From Pyropia yezoensis (Eukaryota; Rhodophyta; Bangiophyceae; Bangiales; Bangiaceae): a DNA stretch of 64,000 bases. Positions within the stretch are counted from its first letter, which is position 1. The number at the start of each line of letters is the position of its first letter. Below the pieces are notes generated by a model, which was given only the letters and a program-made list of their open reading frames with translations, made no database searches and had not been told where the DNA came from. A program made the translations under genes and the position numbers. Where the stretch lies: positions 14,862,568-14,926,567 of the forward strand of contig CM020618.1 of assembly GCA_009829735.1 (NCBI GenBank), read 5' to 3'. Shown here piece after piece: positions 52,823 through 62,526 of the stretch.

Positions 52823-53872
52823 CGGGTCACTATAGAATCTTCATCTTTTTTGAGGTCGGTCGACCAGAGATAGCGCCTCCTGAAGATGGTGCGTTCTAAA
52901 GTGACCGCGAGGACGACAAGATCCCAAGGATGAGTAGTCATCGTGCGATTCTTCAAAATATCCGCGTGGGTGACAGAGCAGTACAGTCCGCGTCGCCGTT
53001 GCGGCGGCATCGGCGCGCGCGCGCCCAGCGAGGTGGCGCTCGCGGCGCACACGTTGGTAATGGTGGCGGCAGTCTTGACCGGGCAACCAAGCTGGCAGCT
53101 GGAGACGCTGCTGTGGGCGGGAGCCAGGCTACCGCCCATAAAAGAACTGGGACTTGTTGGTACCGGAGCACGAGTCCATGTGTAGACGCAGCTTCCGAAC
53201 CAGCGGCAACGGCACACTTGAGCGACCAGTATCAGACGAGTCGCCTCCACAGCTATCGCTCTCACTGGCAACGGACCGAGGCGGGTTGATGCCGTTCGTT
53301 CCCGCACCGAGGGAGTGCAGGGAAGTCGGGCCTCGCAGGCGGGGCGCTGCCTCGGAGGCTCCTGCCTCGGCTAACGGGCTCGCTGGCCCCAGCTCCATTC
53401 GCGTGTGCTCCGCCATCTGCAGGCCAGCCACCGCCACACTATACTGTTGGCTCCAACAGCGACTACCGTCGAGGCATCTACAACGGCAGCGGGAGCACTA
53501 GTCGGGGGGTCAACCATAACAGCACGAGGAGCATCGGTCCGGACTGCGGGTTCGCCTGGCGGGAAAAAAGCGCGGCAGCTGTGGAGCGGCGCTGGCTGAG
53601 AAGTGGCGCCATCCGAAAGTTACTTTTGTATGAAAATATCCGCAAGTACCACTCTAAGTACGGCAGCACCTCTAAAGCGTTTGCACATTTTTGAGCCATC
53701 CTAAAGTGCACAAAATGTTCAAAACATGTACTGACGCCCGTAAAATTCGAAATATTCGTGCTCTCGGGAAGAAAAGGGCACCGTTGGACAGCTCTCGCGG
53801 AGGCCGTTCGAGTGGTGCGTTTTACTCAAAAATGTTCAGAGCCAAGAAAGATGAGGATTCTATAGTGACCCG
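52823..53872. mobile_element. 1.05-kb element with CGGGTCACTATAGAATC terminal inverted repeats
   Basis: CGGGTCACTATAGAATC at 52823 reappears as its reverse complement GATTCTATAGTGACCCG ending at 53872; the inward match continues through YTCATCTTTYTTG, about 29 bp with two or so differences. No transposase is evident within; the interior frames are not recognisable. I could not fix a target duplication: the flanks are GTGG on the left and TCCAAC on the right. A class II, non-autonomous element is likely. A partial inner copy of the motif (TCTAAAGTGACC) occurs near 52894. Confidence 0.6.
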
Positions 53873-54193
53873 TCCAACATACAGTACAGTGCGTACACGG
53901 TTGTGTGCGGGTGTCATCCGAGAAAGTAGCCTACCCTTGTTCCATGACGCATGTACCGCGTACCGTAGTGTTCCGATAGGCGGTACACGGAAGTACAGTA
54001 GTTCTTACTTCAATTAAATGACTTCGGAAGGCTCGGAGCTGGGCAGACCACACACCTGCGCTTTGGCGAAGTCAAAGCCTGGGAGCTGGGGCGGGGTAGG
54101 CGGACCAGAGACGCTCGGACGAAGCGGTCCCCCCGACAAGAAAAACAAACAAGGCGGTCCGCCTGGCAAGGAGTACGCAAACAAACGCAGGGC

Positions 54194-55601
54194 TCACTCG
54201 CCGTCATCCTCCCCACTCAGAACCATGTCCACTGTCTCATCAATGGCCCCCACATTATCTTCCGCGGTCAGCCATCGACGGACCGCCTGTGCACGGTCCT
54301 CATCTCCCAGGCCCACAAACTCCTCCTCGAGTGAGGCGTTTGCCAGCAAAGCCACCACATCAGACACGTCTGTGTGAGCGTTGTCAAACGCGGGGACGAC
54401 CCCATGAACCTGAAGACGGACCTCCGCCGCCGCCTCAGTCGGGAATACGTCAGCCTTCAGCTGGTAGTTGGCCAGATGCTCCGCAGGGACGGCGCGCCAC
54501 TCCTCCTCAATAATGATGGCCGCGTCACGCAAATGGGCCTGCCCCCCGACGTCCAGCCCCCCACCAAGGGGCGGCCGCGGTTGCGGACGACTCAAGTCCA
54601 ACAACTGGTCCAGGTTCCCCACCACCGGCTGCAACAAGCGGAACTTGTACCGCCGCTTCAAACCAGCAATGACGCCCGCGTCCAGCAGTTGGTAACCTGC
54701 GGTAGTATTCGGAGGCAGCTCCAGAATGGTGACCTGCTCGTCCGATATATCCGAGTGGCACCCCAGGTTGTCCAATATCATACAACATGGTTGCCCGTCC
54801 GCTGCCGCACAGCCGGAAGAAGCACCTCGTCAAACCACCTCTTGAAAATGCTGGTGTCTGTCCAGGCCGACGTTTGCGAAAAGTACGACACAGGGCACCG
54901 GTTGGCCGGCCCCGTGAAGCACATGGGCTGTGCCGCCTTCCCAATCATCGTTACAGGTAGCTTGTGGGAGCCCGTGGCGTTACAGCACAGGGTCAAGGTG
55001 ACGCGGTCCTTGCTCCGCATCACCTTTGAGCCACGGGCATGACGCCGGTCATCGTCTGGAGCATAGGAACGGGACGGCAAACACCGGTACAAAAGACCCG
55101 TCTCATCGACGTTATATATGAGATCGGGGCCTACGCCCTCCAGCTGTCGGCGAATTTCGTCCATCCGCGCCGCGGCTTCCTCAACGTTGGCCGATGCCCC
55201 GCATCCGTGCAGGGCCACGCTGCCCCACCCGAAGCGCCGAGCCCACTTTTGGATGTAGCCGTTGGATGCCCGAAAGTTGACGACACCGAGGGATGCGGCA
55301 TCTGTCACGCTTTGCAGCGCAGAATCGACAGCGAGAGGGGTACCCGCTTGCGGCGACGGGCACGCACGGCGAGGCACCAGGCGTGCAGTCGCGCGTCCAC
55401 CTCCGGGAAAACGCCCGTCTTAGATGACATGGACTCGTCCGACGCCCCCGCCGCCGATCTCGCGAGCAGCTGCGCCCGGTACTTGCACGCCCTCGTCATC
55501 GCGCTGTAGGAGTAAGCGCCGTTGAGTTGCTCTGAGATGTAGTCCCACGTCTTTCCAGCGGTCCTCCAGCGAACTACTCGTAGTTTAGTGCCGAGCGACA
55601 T
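54194..55601 (-). pseudogene. DDE_1 (pogo/Tigger/CENP-B-like) transposase, two frameshifts
   Basis: Three consecutive minus-strand frames form one transposase. The first, from the ATG at 55601, has an N-terminal helix-turn-helix (GKTWDYISEQLNG, SAMTRACKYRAQL) and the start of the CENP-B-type DNA-binding domain. The second has WARRFGWGS followed by the catalytic start YNVDETGLLYR (first Asp). The third starts with ILDNLGCH (second Asp) and has LPPNTTAGYQLLDAGVI (third Asp), so the DDD triad is intact. Frame changes occur near 55308 and near 54779, each where the protein similarity continues directly. The gene is therefore inactive as read, or the two sites are sequencing indels; both are single-base events. 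C-terminal region rich in acidic residues. Confidence 0.85.
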
Positions 55602-56389
55602 CGGGGTTCTCGAACGACGCTGCCCCCCAACTACACGTGCCGGCGCCCTAGCGGAGGATGACGATGACAGAACAGCGTGCGCTGTAACGGCCGCCGCGCG
55701 AAGCGCCGCGTATGGCAGTCGACCATTCCGGTGGCACGCCCGGGTGGGCCAGAGCAATGGCTGCCTCGGCGGCGGCAGTGGCAGCGTCAACGGCACTCGA
55801 GATCACAACGGCCCGTCGGGGGATGTCGGTACGCCGGGGTGGCGTACTGGTACCAGCGGCGCAGCGGCCAGGCACCTCTCCCGCCGGCGATTGGGCTGCA
55901 GCAGGAGAAGCGCACTCAGCAGGCCTTGCTGCCGGCCCAGTCACTGGCCGGGCCGGAACCAGGGAAGCACCGGCATCCGGCTCCGCTGCCGTGCCCCCAC
56001 CGCCGACCGGGGCCATCTCACCAGACGCGTTGCCGCCCGGCCAAATCCGCAGCGTGGCGGTCTTGAGCTAAAATCAGTTGGCAGAGAGTGTATCCAGTGC
56101 GGCGTGCAATCAGGTGCAGGTTGGGGAGTGACGCTCCACCGGGCTTGGATACGATGGGGGGCGGGGGGGCGGGGGGGGGGAGTGAAGCGCAATGGTCTGG
56201 CAGCGAGAAATCGGCGTGGATCGACGGGATTGACGCCGTGATGATGGGACGGCGACGCGGCGGGGCGGTACTGTATACCCCTCGTGGGACCATCGTCGAG
56301 TACTTCAAAATCCACGATTGCATTTCTATGACAATTTATGCCATGAACTTCTGTGCGGAACATTCGCAGCCCGAGTCCCGCGCGAATGC

Positions 56390-56428
56390 TCGGCTCGGAT
56401 ATAGCCGGTGCGGCTATAACCGAGCCGA
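56390..56428. repeat. 17-bp stem hairpin near the pogo-element end
   Basis: TCGGCTCGGATATAGCC and GGCTATAACCGAGCCGA, one mismatch, flank a GGTGC loop. An adjoining hairpin pairs CATTCGC with GCGAATG around 56360-56388. Both lie within 90 bp of the candidate right end of the pogo element, a typical site for subterminal repeats bound by the transposase. Confidence 0.5.
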
Positions 56429-56883
56429 ACATAGTCGAATAATCACTGTACAGTCTTTCTGCATTCTTAGGCACCCTTTGTGGCAACCGTAAGGACAAGG
56501 ACTGCAACTTGATTCCGCCCTCTGATTGGTAGGTGACAACAATCGAATGCTGACACATGCGTTGATCGCACCGTAGAGGTCGGCCGACCTGCATTGGTTA
56601 CCAGACACCGTGCACAAGAAAGGATGTCACAGCAATAAAGAAAGACTGTAATCCGACGGTCGCTTCGACGGTTTCTCGACGGCACATCTTGCCACGTTGT
56701 GGAGATACTGTCGATATAGGATCGCACGACAGTTCCTGACGGTATTTTGCAAATGTACATACAGCTGGCGGGTCGGCGCTCATCCTGTAAAAATCCTGTA
56801 CATTCACGCCACGTTTCGCTCTCTGACGACTTTCTGGGGGCGCCCCTGGCAGCCGAGATTTGGATTCTTGAGCACGAATCGTA

Positions 56884-57002
56884 TTGTGGGTCCCGGAAAA
56901 AGTGGACGTGCACGGGTCGTGCAGTGTCGGTTTGATTGGTCCAGTGGCGGACATTTGACATGATCACGATACGAGCACGTCCACTCTTTACGGGACGCAC
57001 TA
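56884..57002 (-). mobile_element. 119-bp Tc1/mariner-type MITE, copy 2
   Basis: Same length, ends and interior as the copy at 13814-13932 but inverted. The left end is TTGTGGGTCCCGGAAAAAG and the right end, read inwards, TAGTGCGTCCCGTAAAGAG; both continue TGGACGTGC. TA flanks at 56882-56883 and 57003-57004. The interior reads TTTGATTGGTCCAGTGG, the complement of copy 1. Confidence 0.9.
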
Positions 57003-57824
57003 TACAGTACATACATGTCTGGGGGGAATCTGGTGTGCACGCGACTCGCACTCTGTTCTGGGGTCCTGCTGCCCCTTGTCATGAAGAAACCACCATTGCG
57101 GGCACGATTTCCAAGGTTTCGTCCGAGATAGACTTGAACTTAGCCATGGACACCCACCTTCACAACGGCCTCGCAACAGGCGGCGTCTACTTTTTCTGGA
57201 GCGAGTTCCGCAATGCAAATCGCATCTCGGGTGTGACGTGAGAACACAGCTACCGTCGTGAATCCCATTCGCCATATGGCTACGTGGTACATAACTGGAC
57301 GTCAAAGCGGCTTGAAACGGCATCAAATCTCTGTTCTGGACCAGGCACGTATTGCAGAGGGTGACATAGTGGTGCGAACGACCCCATCTCGATGTTTCCG
57401 GATCGGATTGGACACAACCCATTCTAAAATGTTACCTCCTCCCGGTTTTCGTCCCTGGTTGGGGCACGGATGGGGAATGGGAATGGGAATACCCCATTCT
57501 TGTCGGAAATGGGGTGACCTCATCACCATTCCCCATTCTCGCACGCCGGTTGGGGCTCGACAACGTGTCCGATCGTGATCGAACAGTCAATTTTTGCAAT
57601 GTCAATGTAGCGTGGCACGATTGTTGACGACCGCTACTCGACCGCTGGCGGATCTTGCTCCTGCAGAGTACGTGGAAGGGGGGGGATGTGGTGTGCCACG
57701 TGTCGCGCGGCCGCTGGGTCGACCGCGTCCGGCGAGCAGCCCCCGTAACCCGCCTCCAGGAGGCCACTCCACTGCCCGCTGCTGCAGAGCCGCTCGCGTG
57801 GAGGGCAGGGCACTCACGTTGGGC
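57003..57824. other. no gene; GGAATGGG-rich inverted repeat
   Basis: Around 57463-57550 the words GGGGAATGGGAATGGGAAT and CCATTCCCCATTC can pair, and ACCCCATTC/GAAATGGGGT form an inner stem. No gene recognised. Confidence 0.4.
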
Positions 57825-57974
57825 ACCATCCTCTTGTTTGTCCGTGGGGGGTTTGCCCCACAACAGGGACAGAGTGTGTGCGACTTGCACTTCTTCCGGT
57901 TCCCCCGACACGGGAGGCAGCCCTTGTACACCGCCGCAACTTGGGTGCCGCGTGTGCGAGTGGTTTTTGCCACA
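57825..57974. repeat. 150-bp direct repeat, copy 1
   Basis: Matches 62377-62526 in the same orientation at 139 of 150 positions by my count, no gaps. The minus strand reads a Cys-rich segment GCLPCRGNRKKCKSHTLCP then CCGANPPRTNK, with a Cys-x2-Cys / Cys-x5-Cys-x2-Cys layout like a zinc-binding domain. However, most of the differences between the two copies change amino acids in that frame, so coding constraint is not evident. Together the copies bracket the Ty3-related segment and the antisense ORF. Confidence 0.85.
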
Positions 57975-58322
57975 TTTGGTGGAGCAGCAGGGGACAGAGG
58001 TGAACTTTACCTCCGGGTGCACCCGGGTGTAGGGGGCCCTCTGTCTCAGAGGAACGGTGGTCTTGGACTGTGTCGTGTGGATCGTTAGCCAACACGGCTG
58101 GATCGGACCTCCCGACGTTCGGGAAACTCTCCGGTGACGACTTTACTCCGGCGCCTTTGAATACTGGCCAGACACAGGGTGTACCTGGGGTCGCCGAGGT
58201 GCTAGAGGCACTCCAGCCAGCAGGGCCGTGGGTATCGGTGCGGGCGGTATGCCACCCCGACCCAGTCGGGTGTTCACCCTGAAGGTCTTCCTCGGACCGG
58301 TGGTTCGCACTTCGGCCACCGG
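57975..58322. other. spacer before the Ty3 pol remnant
   Basis: Probably upstream Ty3 sequence (gag/protease side) that is too decayed to recognise. CTCTGTCTCAGAGG at about 58039 is another short hairpin. No domain seen. Confidence 0.35.
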
Positions 58323-59618
58323 GTGGTACACTCAAAGGGAGCGTCCCAAGGTGAGAGGACTGTCCCCGCGAGATCCACTCGGGTTGGATTCAACTTCGGC
58401 ATAGAGCCGTCGTCAACTAGGCGGGTGGAGGACGGCGGACCTTCACTCGTCGGTGATGGGCTCGAGCCTGTGACAGGGGTCGTAGCAAGTTGCTACCCCC
58501 GCCACCCTCAAAGAAAGTATCTTTGATCGGGAGCCAAGTTCGGCTATATCGACCAACATGAGGGACCGGCAGTAGCGGTCACCCTCAACGCGGGCGCGAG
58601 TAGCGACCCGAGGTCCGGAGAGGAGAAGCACCAAGCCAAGTCGGCCGCCTCTCCTCGTCCCCATGTGAACATGGAGGGTGTTCCACCCAGGTTGAGGGTT
58701 CAAGTTGAACGCCTCTTGGACCAATATCACAAGTTGTGGGATGGTCAGTTGGGACTCATGAGAGCCACCCAACACCGGATCGAGTTAAAACCCGGTGTAC
58801 CCCCTATACGCCAACAACCGTATAGGGGAGGGCCCCGTTCAAGGGCCCTCGTTAAGGAGCGCTTCAACAAAACTATCGTTCGGCAGCTGCGCCACTATGT
58901 GAGTGAGCATGTGAAAACGTGGGACCAATACATTTCTATTCTTACCACTGCCTACAATTCGCAGGTTCACTCATCTACCGGGGAAGTACCCCTCGCTTTT
59001 GTGACCCCCCGTCGCGTGCGGTCTATTGCCGTGCGGCGGCCGCTCCCAACTAGGGAAGATGGTGACAGGACGCCTGCTCCTACTGAGAGTAAGGCGGAGT
59101 TCGCTGCTAGGCTTGAAAACCTCATCCCTAAAGTCAGGGCTGAGATGGACAAAGCACAAAAGCGCTACAAGCGTACTTTTGACAAAAAGGTGCGCAACGC
59201 CAAGCATGTCCCCGAGCAGGGTGACTGGGTATTGGTCCACTCACACACCCCAACTGGGGGTATGTTGGTATTCCAGACGAAGGGGCCGTACCAGGTCCTT
59301 CGTACTGATGGGCGGCGCTTCACCATCGAAAGTGACGATGGGGTCCGCACAGTGAACGGACAGGACGTGGTCAAAGTTGCACCACCGCCTGCAGGCGACC
59401 TAGCTTGCGCGCGTGCGTTGGAAGTGTGGCGCCTCCCCTCACTGCCTGCGGCCAAACAGGGCCCGCAGGAGTACGTGCTCGATAAGTTCATCGACCACGG
59501 CTGGGATGAGGACACTGACCGCCTCATGTTGAGGGTGCGTTGGTTCGGCTACAAAGCCAAGGATGATACGTGGGAATATGTGGAGGACCTTCCCGCTGAG
59601 AAGGTCCGGGCATACTGA
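58323..59618 (+). mobile_element. internally deleted Ty3/gypsy pol: RT start fused to integrase C-terminus and chromodomain
   Basis: One frame from 58323 to 59618, with a single TGA at 58524-58526. It starts with unrecognised linker sequence, then the beginning of reverse transcriptase (LLDQYHKLWDGQLG, HRIELKPGVPPIRQQPYR). Directly after RSRALVKE it continues with ERFNKTIVRQL and YNSQVHSSTGEVPLAFV, the downstream part of the integrase core, then the GPY-like barrel (GDWVLVHSH, KGPYQVLRTDGRRF) and a chromodomain (EYVLDKFIDHGWDED, RVRWFGYKAKDDTWEYVEDL). Most of RT, RNase H and the integrase zinc finger and catalytic part are missing, about 1.5 kb or more compared with intact elements, without loss of frame. 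It is related to but distinct from the 6.7-9.2 kb remnant (similar integrase C-terminal motifs, opposite orientation). Probably a defective, non-autonomous derivative. Confidence 0.85.
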
Positions 59619-59771
59619 GCCCGGAATGAGATAGACCCTAACAGCCCTCCCTCAACGTGAGGGAAGGCCGAGCAACAGTGCCAAGAGAGTGCTTCAAGTC
59701 GAAGTGGTACGCAGAGTGGCTTTTAACTACAGCCCTAACCCTCACACTCTCACAACAAAGGCAGCTGCCAA

Positions 59772-61715
59772 CTAGGCATGCATGCTAGACTCTCCAACCC
59801 CACGGCCCTCGCCCTCACGTGGAGGCGAGCGGCGAGACCCCCGGCGATAACGCTCCCCACCAGTCGGAGGGGCCGGCGGCTCCAAGTCGGACCCGTCGCG
59901 CCCCTCACGGTCGCGCAAGTGGCGACGACCGCGGCTGCTCTTCTGCTTAGTCTTGCGCGCAAGTTGGCGACGCTGACGCCGGACCGACTCAGACTCTGAC
60001 GGAGTCGAGGACTCCGAGACGGAGTAAGACAACTCGTTTTCCGACACGGAGGGAGAGCGCCGCGAGTGTCGGCGACGACGGCGAGGAGGCGAGTATGCCC
60101 GGCTCGCGCGACGTTTGCCACGCCCAAAAGGGGCTGGCTGGGGCATAATAGCCCCAATGCGAGCCAACTCGGCCGTCATAAACTCCGCCACCGACTCGCA
60201 ACTCGCGGTCGCCACTGCAGTTCGAACGCGCTCCTCAAGTTGAGGAGTCTCGGAACTTTGAAGGGTTGCGGTCGACGCGGCCAACCGGGAAATGGTGCGC
60301 ACCAACGTGGTGATCATCATCTCTGAGGTTAGAGGCGTGGGCGGTAACACGAACTTGGGGTATACCGTCAGGAGGGTGGCCCCCAAGTTGGGGGACACCG
60401 GGGTGGACGACTCAATGGCCACGCTAATCGGGATGTCCCTGTGCGGCTGGTAGGGGACAGGAGGAAGCGGAGGGGCACGCCGAGGTGGCGGGACCCGGGT
60501 GTAACTGCGACCCCGACTTGGGGCCCTCGCAGTGGGTTGAGTCATATGGTCATCATGTGAGGGCACGGCCATAACTATGGCCTTGTCCGGGGGTGGCGCA
60601 GTGTGGCGATCCACCCCCGGGGCATACGGGTAGTCCCCGATGCCCAACCATTCTCGTAGGACCACACGACCGTCGTGAAGTTCACGAGCGACCCATACGA
60701 ACTGGCGAAGTGCGCCATCGTCCTTGGGCCCACGAGTGGGGCGGCGCAACTTGTGCTCGATGCTCTCCCACTTGATAAACTTGTGGAGGCGGAGCATCTC
60801 CTCAAGTAGAGTGAGTTGTCCTGATGAGCACCCCTCAGCGACAAGCTGAGGGGTGAGTTGTTCCAAACCTTGGATAAGCCGGATGGGGAGATGCCAGAGC
60901 ATCCCCCGCCGCTGAACACAAGACACCCAGGTCGACATGACCTCGAGGAGCCACTGGGTGGCCAACATGGCCCACACCAGGTGATCAGGGCCAGCCGTCA
61001 ACGTGACGGAGCCGAAGTGGTCAAGCAACCGTGGCAGCAACGCCGGGAACCCATAGGGGACCTCAACTTGAGGCCACCACTCGGGCTTCTTTGGATAGTA
61101 CTGCTCCTTACTGGCAGCAGACTGCTGAGGAAACTCAAGTTGAGCCGATGTTACCAAGTAGGGACCTCGCCGCAAGTCCTTCTCCATCCGCACATCAAAG
61201 TGATGAGTGTGCGGATCGGCCTCGTGAAGGTACGGGGGGCGAGTTGCCACCGCGTCCCAAGTAAAGGTCGGCAAGTCGCCGGGACCCGGAATAGTTCCCC
61301 TGCGGTCCACCATGGCCTTGGCCCGCTGTACGTCTTCGACCTCCTCGTCGTCCAGGAAGGCAAACTGGTCCGTCCTGAAGCCGGCAGGGAACCCGACCCT
61401 ACGGGGATACTTCTCCCGTAGGCGGTCCCATACCCGACCCATCGCTGCGCCAAGTCGGCCACAGCGAAGAACAGTCAACCCCTCCTCATATAGAGGCCAA
61501 GCGGGGTAAAACCACCGCCCCAAGGCCTCACGCGGGACAGCTTGTCCCGCCTCCGGGGGAGATCCCGCCGTCAACCCAAAGCCGGGTGACGCGGGAGTCC
61601 CATCCCCCGGAGCGATCGCGGAGCCCCCGCTGGAAGTCCCGGCGGGCGCTGCACCGTAGGGGGTGTCCTCCATACGTTCGTCGAGAGAGTCCGTCTCCAC
61701 CCCCGGGGTCGCCAT
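59772..61715 (-). CDS. 647-residue ORF of unknown function, antisense to adjacent Ty3 pol
   Basis: An uninterrupted minus-strand frame; the ATG at 61715 is the first one (the frame is open 57 codons further upstream, starting from TTG). Its middle looks like an ordinary folded protein (WFYPAWPLYEEGLTVLRCG, RVGFPAGFRTDQFAFLDDEE, WAMLATQWLLEVMSTWVSC, LIQGLEQLTPQLVAEG, LLEEMLRLHKFIKWE); the last 110 residues are Arg/Ser-rich ([30 protein letters not shown]). No domain recognised. It lies in the same insert as the Ty3 pol remnant but on the other strand; transposon-borne genes on the opposite strand are known in some plant Ty3 elements, and a gag of another element (basic C-terminus) is also possible. 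The gene is rich in short palindromes such as CTCCTCAA-G-TTGAGGAG at 60231-60247. Its intactness next to broken pol is notable. Confidence 0.6.
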   Translation of the reverse strand: MATPGVETDSLDERMEDTPYGAAPAGTSSGGSAIAPGDGTPASPGFGLTAGSPPEAGQAVPREALGRWFYPAWPLYEEGLTVLRCGRLGAAMGRVWDRLREKYPRRVGFPAGFRTDQFAFLDDEEVEDVQRAKAMVDRRGTIPGPGDLPTFTWDAVATRPPYLHEADPHTHHFDVRMEKDLRRGPYLVTSAQLEFPQQSAASKEQYYPKKPEWWPQVEVPYGFPALLPRLLDHFGSVTLTAGPDHLVWAMLATQWLLEVMSTWVSCVQRRGMLWHLPIRLIQGLEQLTPQLVAEGCSSGQLTLLEEMLRLHKFIKWESIEHKLRRPTRGPKDDGALRQFVWVARELHDGRVVLREWLGIGDYPYAPGVDRHTAPPPDKAIVMAVPSHDDHMTQPTARAPSRGRSYTRVPPPRRAPPLPPVPYQPHRDIPISVAIESSTPVSPNLGATLLTVYPKFVLPPTPLTSEMMITTLVRTISRLAASTATLQSSETPQLEERVRTAVATASCESVAEFMTAELARIGAIMPQPAPFGRGKRRASRAYSPPRRRRRHSRRSPSVSENELSYSVSESSTPSESESVRRQRRQLARKTKQKSSRGRRHLRDREGRDGSDLEPPAPPTGGERYRRGSRRSPPREGEGRGVGESSMHA

Positions 61716-62376
61716 GGCTCTCCCCAAATTGGGGAGAGACGCCCTGGCTACAGCGGCACGAGACCCGCCTCGAGTTGAGGGGGGCTCGAATCGTGGGTAG
61801 ACGGGTGGCCTCCCCAGCGTGGGGCGGCCCAGTGGAAGGTGAAGGGGAGGTGGTGGTGATGGTGAAGTGAGAACCGGGGAGAGCAAGCTGCCGAGTGGGC
61901 AAGCTTGCGGAGAGGGGCGGTCAACGTGACCGCCTCCACATCCGCGTTACGTACTCAAGGGGGGGGAGACAGCAAGTCGCGCCCCCAACGCCGAGACGTG
62001 CGTTTACGCACCCACTCAAAGGGCTGACCGGGTCGGTCGGAACTGAGGAGAGGAGAGTGTGGCAGTATTGACCCCCAGGTAGGGGGGCAACACGTGCCAT
62101 GCAAGGGGCGGCAGGCCACTAGCCTGATCCGTTCCTCCCCCTGCATTTGGGTCCATATTCCCTAAGTTTGGGATAGTTAGCTCAGTAGTAAATCCAACTT
62201 GGATTTGAGGGTTTTCTGCATTTATCGTCTTGAATTTTCGTGTGGCCCGGTGGGCAGGTGCTGGGGTGGGAGATTCTGAGTGGCGAGATTCTGAGTGGAC
62301 CCTGGGGGGATAAGGGGAGGGACAGCGGGGCTTGGCCCTGCGTCCCCGTCCCGACCAAGAAACTGTTGGACCACAC
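61716..62376. other. 5' flank of the antisense ORF; no gene recognised
   Basis: Contains a 19-bp palindrome TCTCCCCAAATTGGGGAGA at 61719-61737, further short hairpins (CCCCA-GCG-TGGGG near 61813), and a 15-bp word GAGATTCTGAGTGG(C/A) tandemly repeated at about 62270-62299. Possibly the leader of the antisense gene or element end. Confidence 0.4.
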
Positions 62377-62526
62377 ACCATACTCTTGTTTGTCAGTGGG
62401 GGGTTTGCCCCACAACCGGGACAGAGTGTGTGCGACTTGCACTTCTTCGGGTTCCTTCGACACGGGAGGCAGCCCTTGTACACCGCCCCAACTTGGGTGT
62501 CGTGAGTGCAAGTGGTTTTTGCCACA
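62377..62526. repeat. 150-bp direct repeat, copy 2
   Basis: See copy 1 at 57825-57974. This copy ends exactly where recognisable Harbinger-type transposase similarity begins (KDDFERRFRVP, from about 62526). The minus strand again reads a Cys-rich segment, GCLPCRRNPKKCKSHTLCP. Confidence 0.85.

Larger units (their letters stand above)
53997..56448 (-). mobile_element. pogo/Tigger-type DNA transposon, candidate boundaries
   Basis: The element is defined by its transposase (54194-55601, minus strand). Candidate ends are CAGTAGTTCTTACTTC at 53997 and, from the right on the other strand, CAGTGATTATTCGACT at 56448; both sit next to TA (53995-53996 and 56449-56450) and both are followed within 40 bp by TTCGG and GCTCGG words. 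The resulting 2.45 kb is a normal length for pogo/Tigger elements. The end similarity is only partial, so the boundaries are tentative. Confidence 0.5.

Noticed and set aside
57825..62526. The 150-bp direct repeats as LTRs
   Set aside because: They lack TG...CA ends, no primer-binding site follows the left copy, and the pol and the large ORF inside lie on opposite strands.
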